37,774 nucleotides of DNA from a bacterium. Lineage in GTDB: Bacteria > Armatimonadota > Zipacnadia > Zipacnadales > UBA11051. Within the stretch, counting starts at the first letter, position 1; each line of letters opens with the position of its first letter. The translations under genes were made by a program, and so were the position numbers. The notes beneath the pieces are model-generated. The model was not told the origin of the DNA, did not search any database, and worked only from the letters and a program-made list of their open reading frames with translations. The stretch is taken from the NCBI GenBank assembly GCA_021372615.1, contig JAJFUB010000010.1, positions 1 to 37,774 of the forward strand, given 5' to 3'. Shown in pieces: positions 7,748 through 13,972 of the stretch.

Positions 7748-7890
7748 GAGCGGTCACCGACCGCGACCGGTCGAGCACACCCTCCCCCCGGGGCCTCCGC
7801 TGTACGAGCGGTCACCGACCGCGACCGGTCGAGCACACCCTCCCCTCGGGGCCTCCGCTGTACGAGCGGTCACCGACCGCGACCGGCAGC
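7748..7890. repeat. Three-copy 58-bp tandem array (family A core)
   Basis: GAGCGGTCACCGACCGCGAC begins at 7748, 7806 and 7864, exactly 58 bases apart, separated by GGTCGAGCACACCCTCC and GGGGCCTCCGCTGTAC. The core holds the inverted repeat CGGTC-ACC-GACCG and is the same as the arms at 1-58. The rest of the gene-free stretch 7564-7898 holds a short GGGGATT/GGGGACT direct repeat (about 7653-7681) and a doubled GATCCGG; I see no gene or RNA in it. Confidence 0.88.
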
Positions 7891-7898
7891 CGTGCCCC

Positions 7899-8969
7899 TT
7901 ACTGGGTCTGCTCCTGCTCGACGCCCGTGGGCACTGACGGGTTCCACCAGGTGGTGGCAAAGACATGCTCCCAGATCGTCCGCCGGTCGGGCTGTAGGCC
8001 CCGCTTGAGGTAGTAGTCCAGATGCTCGCGCGTGGTGTTCCCCCGGAAGGCGAGCAGGGACATGCGCTTGCCGTCCACGTCCACGTCGGTCACCGCGCGC
8101 ACGGTCAGCGACTGTACGCCCTTGTCGGCCTGGACGGTGGCCACCGCCAGCTTGTAGGCCATGTCAATGACGGCGTTCGACAGATCGGCGCTGCGCAGGC
8201 CCGGAGCGACCTCCACGGTGATCATCGCGTAGCCGGTGTAGTCGTCCACCATGCCCTGCACGCGCCAGCCGAGAGCCTCACCGCTGGGCCAGGTGATGCC
8301 CGCGAGCCCCTGGGTGAGCAGGCGGTCGCGGTTGGACATCGGCGCGTCCACGCTCTGGGTGATGTTGATCGGTTGACCCGAGGCGCTGGGGCCCTGGGCG
8401 GCGCCGGAGGGCCTCGCCGGCGTGGCCTGCACGCCGGTCGCGGGGCGGCCGCCAGTGGTGACGGGGGAGCCGGCGGCCGTCGGCAGCGCCGGGGAGGTAG
8501 TGGACGCCTCCGGGGCGGCCCGCCGCGCCTGGACGCGAGTTGAGCGCGCCACGCGAGTGCGATCCCCTCCGGCCTGGCGTCGGGGCACTATCGCGGCGAA
8601 CAGCCACACCAGCAGGGCCACGACGACGAAGCCGCCGATGATCGCGGCCATGAGCAGGCGGCGATTGTCGCGCGGCGAGGCCAGCAGTTCGTCTATCTCC
8701 GCCTCGGCTGCCGCCTCCTGCAGGGCCCGCTGACGGTCCAGCCGCGCCGCCACCGACGGGTCATTGCCCAGCCGCAGTGCCAGTTCGTACCAGTCTATGG
8801 CTTCGCGATGGTTGCGGCGGGCGGCGGCGATGTCGCCCATCAGCGCATGCACCGGGCCGCTGTTGGGGTAGCGCACGAGCAGGTCCTCGGTCAGGCTCTG
8901 CGCGCGGTCGAGGTCCCCACCCTCAACCAGCAGGACGACGTCGGCGAGCTCGTTGGCGATCGTGTTCAT
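7899..8969 (-). CDS. TPR-type membrane protein with a C-terminal domain of unknown function
   Basis: A 356-residue protein. Residues about 5-95 look like tetratricopeptide helices (DLDRAQSLTEDLLVRYPNSG, NHREAIDWYELALRLGNDPS). A single transmembrane segment lies at about 106-128 (LLMAAIIGGFVVVALLVWLF), flanked by Arg. A Pro/Ala/Thr-rich linker (about 135-205) leads to a compact 150-residue C-terminal domain that I do not recognise (QGLAGITWPSGEALGWRVQG ... EHVFATTWWNPSV). The arrangement predicts a cytoplasmic TPR domain and an extracytoplasmic C-terminal domain. The second of two adjacent ATGs (8969) was chosen because GGAG is 5 bases from it and only 2 from the first. It is the last gene of the long minus-strand run and follows GNAT by 31 bases. 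The function is unknown. Confidence 0.82.
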   Translation of the reverse strand: MNTIANELADVVLLVEGGDLDRAQSLTEDLLVRYPNSGPVHALMGDIAAARRNHREAIDWYELALRLGNDPSVAARLDRQRALQEAAAEAEIDELLASPRDNRRLLMAAIIGGFVVVALLVWLFAAIVPRRQAGGDRTRVARSTRVQARRAAPEASTTSPALPTAAGSPVTTGGRPATGVQATPARPSGAAQGPSASGQPINITQSVDAPMSNRDRLLTQGLAGITWPSGEALGWRVQGMVDDYTGYAMITVEVAPGLRSADLSNAVIDMAYKLAVATVQADKGVQSLTVRAVTDVDVDGKRMSLLAFRGNTTREHLDYYLKRGLQPDRRTIWEHVFATTWWNPSVPTGVEQEQTQ

Positions 8970-9000
8970 CATATCTCCGGGAGGTCCGTCGTGGCGCCTG

Positions 9001-9516
9001 TCAACACCCCGGGGGCAGTTCGTCGGCGCCGTCTAGCTTCTTCTCCATGCGCAGGCGGACGGCGACATAGCCATTGGTCTCGTAGATGCCAATGGCTCGC
9101 GGGTTGCACACGCTGGCATCCAGACTGGCCTTCGTGCAACCCCGGTCGCGGAACCACTCGTCCGCGGCCGACAGCAGCAGGCGACCATACCCCCGACCGC
9201 GCAGGCGCGGTGCGACGTAGATGTTCTTTATATACCCCACGAATGGCTCCACCATCGTGGTAATCAGCGAGACCCACACAAAGCCGCAGAGGCCCGCCTC
9301 GTCCTCCAGCACCATCAGGTGCTCGCTGGGATGGCGCAGGGCCTGACGAATCTGCTGCTCGTAGTCGCGCAGGAACGTCGGCCCCATGTGGAAGCCGGGG
9401 AAGTTCGTCTCGTAGATCTCGGCCTGGAAGCCCAGGACCGCATCGCGGTCGGTGCGCCAGCGGAACTCGCGCAAGTGGGGCCTGGTCGTGCTCGACACCG
9501 GGCTAAGCTCCCTCAT
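9001..9516 (-). CDS. GNAT family N-acetyltransferase
   Basis: A 171-residue single-domain GNAT protein. The acetyl-CoA binding motif A is clear: IKNIYVAPRLRGRGYGRLLL (R/Q-x-x-G-x-G/A type), followed by ASLDASVCNPRAIGIYETNG (motif B, with the NPRAIGIYE pattern common to the family). It should transfer an acetyl group to an amine of a small molecule or protein; the substrate is unknown. The ATG at 9516 overlaps the end of the DUF1232 gene by 14 bases but lacks a ribosome site. A GTG at 9498 with GGGAG 9 bases upstream is an equally good start and would give 165 residues. Both starts imply coupling to the DUF1232 gene. Confidence 0.88.
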   Translation of the reverse strand: MRELSPVSSTTRPHLREFRWRTDRDAVLGFQAEIYETNFPGFHMGPTFLRDYEQQIRQALRHPSEHLMVLEDEAGLCGFVWVSLITTMVEPFVGYIKNIYVAPRLRGRGYGRLLLSAADEWFRDRGCTKASLDASVCNPRAIGIYETNGYVAVRLRMEKKLDGADELPPGC

Positions 9517-9820
9517 CGATCAGCCGCACGTGCTCCTCCACGACGCTGCGGGGCGACATGGCAATGAACAGGCGCGCCGCCAGGATCAGCACCACCAGGT
9601 CGTCCATCTGCCCCAGCCCCACCAGCGGGAAATCAGGGATCAGGTCCAGCGGCACGGCGAAGTACAGCATCCCGGCGACGAGCACGAGCTTGGGCACGAG
9701 GCTGACCCGGCGGTCCGTGAAGACCCGCCAGTAGAGCTTCAGCAGCTGCGGCAGGTGGGCCAGCAGACGCAGCTTGCCCATCGGCGAGGAATAGAAGGCG
9801 ACCTTGTCGGCGAACTTCAT
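9503..9820 (-). CDS. DUF1232 (YkvA-like) membrane protein
   Basis: A 105-residue protein of the DUF1232/YkvA family. The diagnostic core is present: LVPKLVLVAGMLYFAVPLDL then IPDF..VGLGQMDDLVVL, a short hydrophobic hairpin containing the P-x-D-L-I-P-D signature and the later DD pair. It is small and membrane-associated; the family's role is not established. The second ATG (9820, MKFADKVAF) was preferred over 9826 because GGAG is 8 bases from it and 2 from the other. The next gene (GNAT) overlaps its 3' end. About 100 bases separate it from the EamA half upstream, with no feature visible there beyond GC-rich short repeats. Confidence 0.88.
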   Translation of the reverse strand: MKFADKVAFYSSPMGKLRLLAHLPQLLKLYWRVFTDRRVSLVPKLVLVAGMLYFAVPLDLIPDFPLVGLGQMDDLVVLILAARLFIAMSPRSVVEEHVRLIDEGA

Positions 9821-9920
9821 CGGCATAACTCCGCGGCGCGGACCGGACCCGACCGCACCTCACCTAGTCTCACTTCGCTGTGCCGCGCCTGCGCACCTGT
9901 CGGCGCGGCGGCCGGCGGCC

Positions 9921-10406
9921 CTACAACTGCACGAGGATGATCCCCACCAGGGCGAGCAGCACACCCCATGTCTGCTGCCGCGACAGGCGCTCCTGGAACA
10001 CCAGCCATCCCGCCAGCAAGGTCAGCGCCAGGGCCAAGGCTGGTATCACTGAGAACACCACTACCCCCCCGACGCGTTTCAGGGCCGTCAGCAGGAAGTA
10101 GACGCTCAGCACACAGGTCGTGCCGGAGATGGTGCCGATGACGATGGCCGCGGGCTTGACGCAGCCCCCCCGCCGTCGGAACAGCACGTAGGACAGCAGC
10201 GCTGCCACCACGTACGTACACCAGAGGAAGAAGACGCGGTACTCGCCGGGGAGTTCCGTCAGACCCTTCTGCGTCACCCCGGCCAGTCCCTGGGCCAGGA
10301 AAGCCAGGCCGGCCATCTGCTGCCACTTGCGGTGTCTCGCGCGCGCCTCGGCCGGCGCCGACGACGGTTCGGCCGGGGTCTGGGGAGCCAGCACCTCGTC
10401 AGCCAC
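9921..10406 (-). CDS. EamA/DMT transporter, C-terminal half (separate reading frame)
   Basis: A 161-residue protein starting with a charged, Pro/Ala-rich tail (about 30 residues) followed by about five hydrophobic segments: MAGLAFLAQGLAGV, FFLWCTYVVAALLSYVLF, AAIVIGTISGTTCVLSVYFL, VVVFSVIPALALALTLLAGW and TWGVLLALVGIILVQL. The ...ALALTLLAGWLVFQERLS... segment is typical of the second EamA repeat. GTG at 10404-10406 was chosen because it overlaps the stop of the N-terminal half by 8 bases (10399-10406). Together the two halves give about 305 residues and 10 segments, the size of one ordinary DMT transporter. Either a paired half-transporter or a single gene broken by a frameshift; the clean GTG/TGA overlap favours a real split. 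The substrate is unknown. Confidence 0.78.
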   Translation of the reverse strand: MADEVLAPQTPAEPSSAPAEARARHRKWQQMAGLAFLAQGLAGVTQKGLTELPGEYRVFFLWCTYVVAALLSYVLFRRRGGCVKPAAIVIGTISGTTCVLSVYFLLTALKRVGGVVVFSVIPALALALTLLAGWLVFQERLSRQQTWGVLLALVGIILVQL

Positions 10407-10833
10407 GCTTGCCACCCCCCAGCAGCACCAGCGCCCCCAGCAGGCACAGCACCCCGGCGAGCTTGGTGACCAACTCGCGCGGCTCCAGGCTGCGCAGTTC
10501 GCCCCAGAAGACGATGGAGGCCAGCACGGGGATGACGGTCGCGGCGCGCAACAGCGACCAGGTGGCGTTGAGGCTGCCGAAGTCGAGGGCACGCAGACCC
10601 GCGTACCCGGCCACAAACGCACAGGCGCCGCCGGCGATGCCGATCAGGCCCGCGGGCAGCAGATGCGGCTGATGCCAGTCGAAGCTGCAGGCGACCAGCA
10701 CTGCCGTCAGCAGCGCCCCGGACACGCGCAGGACGAGGTTGACGCCCACCGCGTCCAGGCCCCGCAGGGCCGCCGACTTCTGGCTGACGCTGGTGCAGAC
10801 GTAGCAGAAGACTGCCAGGAGAACAAAGATCAT
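10399..10833 (-). CDS. EamA/DMT transporter, N-terminal half
   Basis: A 144-residue membrane protein with about five hydrophobic segments: MIFVLLAVFCYVCTSVSQKS, LVLRVSGALLTAVLVACSF, AGLIGIAGGACAFVAGYAGL, ATVIPVLASIVFWGEL and LAGVLCLLGALVLLGG. The pattern, including GLRALDFGSLNATWSLLRA and the FWGE motif, is that of one EamA domain. It ends in GGGKRG before the linker of the next gene. It most likely pairs with the product of the overlapping downstream gene to form one drug/metabolite-type transporter. No strong ribosome site is visible at 10833. Confidence 0.78.
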   Translation of the reverse strand: MIFVLLAVFCYVCTSVSQKSAALRGLDAVGVNLVLRVSGALLTAVLVACSFDWHQPHLLPAGLIGIAGGACAFVAGYAGLRALDFGSLNATWSLLRAATVIPVLASIVFWGELRSLEPRELVTKLAGVLCLLGALVLLGGGKRG

Positions 10834-10878
10834 GTCGTGTGACGCCCCGCGCGATGGCGACGGCAGCCTCAGCGCCGC

Positions 10879-11865
10879 CTAGCGCAGGGCTCCGGAAATG
10901 GCCTCGATGGCCGCCTCTTCGACCAGAGTGCCGATGTCCAGCTTCATGATTCGGCCATGGGCCTCGGCGATTCGGGCAGAGGTGGTGTCCTGGTCGTTGA
11001 GGCGGGCCTGCTTCACGATCGCCTCGGTCACGGCCGGCCCGGCGCCCGTGTCAATCTTCCCGATGATCTGCAGCAGGCGCAGGTAGTCCACGGCGCTCAG
11101 CTTCTCGGCGGCCGCGGCGCTCACCGGGGGATTGGGCAGCAGCCCGCGCTGCAGCGCCGACACGAGGCGGCTCCCGGCATCCGCCGGCCCGCCGCGCATG
11201 ACCAGTTGGTCTGCCAGCCGCCCGATGGTGAGCCAGTTCGGCAACTCGGTGGTCAGCCGGAAGTCCTGCAGGGCCTGCTTGCTCTGCAGGTCGGCGATCG
11301 CCAGCTTCCACTCGGCCTTGCCGGGCGCCACCACCTCGCCGGTCGTGGCCACGACTTCACCCGGGCCAGCCAGGGAGATGCTGATCTGCATCTCCGACAT
11401 CATGGAGGTCGCCAGGCCGGACAGGTCGGGCCCGGCCTCTGTCGCGCCCTCGCCCTGCTTGGGCGGCGGCGCCAGTTGCGCCGGTGGCGGCGGTGTCACC
11501 AGGCTGATGTCATACCGGGTGCTCAGCCGCCGCGACGCGGTCTGCACCTGCAGCTTCGGGCCGTCCTTCTCATCCGGGAAGAGCGCCTCGCCGGGACCCG
11601 CACGGCCGACGGCCTCAGTGACCGTCCAGCGTCCTTCCTTGTACTCGCGCGTCGTCCAGCTCTTGGGGGCGGCGTTCGTCAGGTCGCTGAAGGCGTCCCC
11701 GCCCTCAGCCATCTCAGCCAGCGAGGTATCTACCGCGGCGGCGAGCCGTGCGCTGACGCTCCGATCGGGCGCCACCGCCACATCTACGTTGACCTTGATA
11801 CAGCCGGCACACAACAAGGCACTCAACGCCGTGGCTAGTGCCAGAGCCGATGTCCGCCTGCCCAT
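10879..11865 (-). CDS. Secreted lipoprotein of unknown function
   Basis: A 328-residue protein with an N-terminal lipoprotein signal: MGRRTSALALATALSALLCA then Gly-Cys, with Cys22 as the probable lipidated residue. The mature part starts CIKVNVDVAVAPDRSVSARL and alternates predicted beta strands (KVNVDVAV, RYDISLVT) with a helical C-terminus (about 230-328). I do not recognise a catalytic motif. The N-terminal style (strands after a Gly-Cys anchor) recalls outer-face lipoproteins of the LppM type, a weak resemblance. The start at 11865 has GGGAGG 7 bases upstream and was preferred over 11883. It lies 14 bases after the URO-D methyltransferase stop, so it is probably cotranscribed. The function is unknown. 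Confidence 0.8.
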   Translation of the reverse strand: MGRRTSALALATALSALLCAGCIKVNVDVAVAPDRSVSARLAAAVDTSLAEMAEGGDAFSDLTNAAPKSWTTREYKEGRWTVTEAVGRAGPGEALFPDEKDGPKLQVQTASRRLSTRYDISLVTPPPPAQLAPPPKQGEGATEAGPDLSGLATSMMSEMQISISLAGPGEVVATTGEVVAPGKAEWKLAIADLQSKQALQDFRLTTELPNWLTIGRLADQLVMRGGPADAGSRLVSALQRGLLPNPPVSAAAAEKLSAVDYLRLLQIIGKIDTGAGPAVTEAIVKQARLNDQDTTSARIAEAHGRIMKLDIGTLVEEAAIEAISGALR

Positions 11866-11879
11866 GATGTGCCTCCCTC

Positions 11880-12950
11880 TCAACCCGTGTCCGACCCATA
11901 CTGACCATACTCCTCCACAGCCTCGAAAAAGGCCACGATGTTGTCCCAGGGCACGTCAGGCTCGAGTACATGCGTGGGTGCGAGGAATAAGCCGCCATCG
12001 TTGCCGACGGTCTCGATCAGACCCTTGACCGTCTGCTTCATCTCCTGCGGCGTGCCGAAGGGAAAGACGGTTTGCGTACCCACACAGCCCCAGAACGCGA
12101 TCCGGTCGCCGTACTCGGCCTTGAGCTTGACCGGGTCCATGCACTCGGGCTGCACGGGGTTGAGAATGGTCATACCGATCTCGATGAGATCAGGGATGAT
12201 GGCCTCGACGTTGCCATCGGAATGGTACCATATCTGGATGTCCGGATTGATCTCCCGGGCGGCGGCCCACACGCGTCCCCACCGGGGCTTGAGCCACTCC
12301 CGCCACATCGCCGGGCTCATCATCATGCGGTCCTGCATGGCCACATCATCGCCGCACAGCAGGCAGTCTACCCCGGCCTGGGCATAGCGCCGGGCCTGGA
12401 AGAGCCGGTCCTCGGTGATGCGGTCCAGGACATACGCCGCCTGGTCCGGGTGCATCACGAAGTCCATCATCAGCTTCTCCATCGAGACGACTTGCCAGGC
12501 GTTCTCCCAGATGTGGCCGACGCCGCCCTGGATATACCAGCCGTCGTCATGGAGCTTCCCCACGTTCGCCTCGAGGTGCTCGTGCCGATAGGCGGGGGTG
12601 TAGTCGGGCCAGGGGAACTCCTCCATGCGCTTGAGGCTGTCCACATGGTCCATGGGGAAATCGAGGCGCCAGAAGTGGTGGAAGCTGCCGGGGATGTGAG
12701 CGGTGCCGTACTCGCTGTAGCTGGTGCCCTCGGGGTGGGTGCAGTCATACCATGCGGACCAGTCCACCCGCTCCCGGGTTCCGGCGAAGCCCGCGCCGGC
12801 GACATCATAGTCGAAGTAGGCGGCGGCGTCGGTCTGCCCCGTGTGCTCCTCGAACATCTTCTGCACCGCAGGCGTGAAGCCGGCAGCCTTCGGCACCCGG
12901 TCAGGCCGCTGCCGGTTCATGGCGGTAAGGACGCGTTCACGCTTGGTCAT
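11880..12950 (-). CDS. URO-D family methyltransferase-like protein (MtaA/CmuA type)
   Basis: A 356-residue protein of the uroporphyrinogen decarboxylase family, closest in style to the methylcobamide-linked branch. Features: MTKRERVLTAMNRQRPDRVP at the N-terminus (standard for the family), CGDDVAMQDRMMMSPAMWRE, YHSDGNVEAIIPDLIEIG with His243, NPVQPECMDPVKLKAEYG, and GTPQEMKQTVKGLIETVG near the C-terminus. In MtaA a His-x-Cys...Cys set binds zinc; here the first Cys is Asp (H-S-D-G), so zinc-thiol chemistry may differ. The start at 12950 has AGGGG 6 bases upstream and replaces a longer ATG at 12968. Heme synthesis is unlikely: the URO-D N-terminal RQAGR motif is absent. Probable role: methyl or one-carbon transfer in a corrinoid system, with MttB nearby. 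Confidence 0.83.
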   Translation of the reverse strand: MTKRERVLTAMNRQRPDRVPKAAGFTPAVQKMFEEHTGQTDAAAYFDYDVAGAGFAGTRERVDWSAWYDCTHPEGTSYSEYGTAHIPGSFHHFWRLDFPMDHVDSLKRMEEFPWPDYTPAYRHEHLEANVGKLHDDGWYIQGGVGHIWENAWQVVSMEKLMMDFVMHPDQAAYVLDRITEDRLFQARRYAQAGVDCLLCGDDVAMQDRMMMSPAMWREWLKPRWGRVWAAAREINPDIQIWYHSDGNVEAIIPDLIEIGMTILNPVQPECMDPVKLKAEYGDRIAFWGCVGTQTVFPFGTPQEMKQTVKGLIETVGNDGGLFLAPTHVLEPDVPWDNIVAFFEAVEEYGQYGSDTG

Positions 12951-12986
12951 GTAGTCCCCTGCGCTCACGAGGGCGGCGTGCCTTGT

Positions 12987-13940
12987 CTATGATAACGCCA
13001 TCCGCCGCCCCAGGTACGCTGTCAGGGCCCGCCCGAAGGGCTCCGTCGTCAGCATCAGCTCGTAGTCCAGACCGGCGCTGCGGCAGCCGTCGCAGATCGT
13101 CTCCTGGTGCTGCCGGAAGCCCTCCAGGTAGCTCCGCCGGATGTCGGCCGTCTCCGTCCGCAGCCGCTGCCCGCTCTCCAGGTCCTGGAACTCCACCGCG
13201 CCGCGGAACGGGAAGTTGACCTCCGCCTCGTCCAATACCTGCAAGACAACCACATCATGTCCCCGGTGGCGGAAGTACCGCAGGGCCCGCAGCAGCCGCT
13301 CCGGCGGCTCCAGCAGGTCGGAAATGAGCACCAGGATGCCCCGCCGGGTGAGCATGGCGGCCACCTCGGCGAGGCTGTCGGCCAACGCGCCGTCTGTAGG
13401 GCGGGGGCTTGTACCCCGCCCATCTGTGGACGTTCCGGGGCGGGGTACGAGCCCCGGCCCTACAAGCGTCTCCTCCAGCATCTCCCACAGCCGCCGCAGG
13501 TGCGCCGGGCGCGTGCGGGGCATCAGCCGCCCGGCGACGCCCCCGTCCAGCAACGCCAGGCCCGGAGCATCCCCCTGCCGGCTGGTCAGGTACGCCAGCC
13601 CGGCGGCCAGGTAGCTCCCGTACTGCGCCTTGGTGATCTCCCCGGAGGCGTACTGCATCGAGCCGCTGGCGTCGAGCACCAGCATGACGCTCATGTTGGT
13701 CTCGGCATCGTACTGCTTGACGAAGAAGCGGTCGGTGCGGCCGTATAGCTTCCAGTCCAGGTGGCGCAGTTCGTCACCGGGGCTGTAGTTGCGGTGGTCG
13801 GCGAACTCGACGCTGGCGCCCTTGAAGTGGCTATGGTGCTGGCCGGAGAAGTGCCCCTCCACAATGGTCCGGGCGCGCAGCTCCATGTTGGCCAGTCGGG
13901 CCAACGCCGCCGGTTCCAGGGCCTGGATGATGTCTGTCAT
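12987..13940 (-). CDS. DUF58 domain protein (VWA-like)
   Basis: A 317-residue DUF58 protein. The N-terminal GQHHSHFKGASVEFADHRNY then SPGDELRHLDWKLYGRTD is the DUF58 signature. The VWA-like half has a MIDAS motif (VLDASGSMQ) and a late LISDLLEP strand. DUF58 proteins usually sit next to a MoxR ATPase and act in protein maturation or envelope stress; no MoxR gene is in the window. ATG at 13940 (MTDIIQALEP) was chosen since the family begins here; upstream codons overlap the next gene. Residues about 159-182 are a palindromic insertion (PGLVPRPGTSTDGRGTSPRP) between two helices, in a position likely to be a surface loop. Confidence 0.88.
   Translation of the reverse strand: MTDIIQALEPAALARLANMELRARTIVEGHFSGQHHSHFKGASVEFADHRNYSPGDELRHLDWKLYGRTDRFFVKQYDAETNMSVMLVLDASGSMQYASGEITKAQYGSYLAAGLAYLTSRQGDAPGLALLDGGVAGRLMPRTRPAHLRRLWEMLEETLVGPGLVPRPGTSTDGRGTSPRPTDGALADSLAEVAAMLTRRGILVLISDLLEPPERLLRALRYFRHRGHDVVVLQVLDEAEVNFPFRGAVEFQDLESGQRLRTETADIRRSYLEGFRQHQETICDGCRSAGLDYELMLTTEPFGRALTAYLGRRMALS
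13395..13464. repeat. Family C palindromic element inside DUF58 gene
   Basis: Arms 13395-13420 and 13439-13464 (26 bases each) are reverse complements with two mismatches, around an 18-base centre. The left arm is identical over 26 of 26 bases to 14838-14863 in the neighbouring giant gene. Both copies are inside open coding sequence, and the shared bases are translated in different frames in the two genes. Confidence 0.9.
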
Positions 13941-13972
13941 GTCTGCTCTACCGCCGGGCCGCTGTGAGGCGA

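Noticed and set aside
11880-12950. Heme biosynthesis URO-D (HemE)
   Set aside because: The HemE N-terminal substrate motif is absent, and the neighbours are not heme genes.
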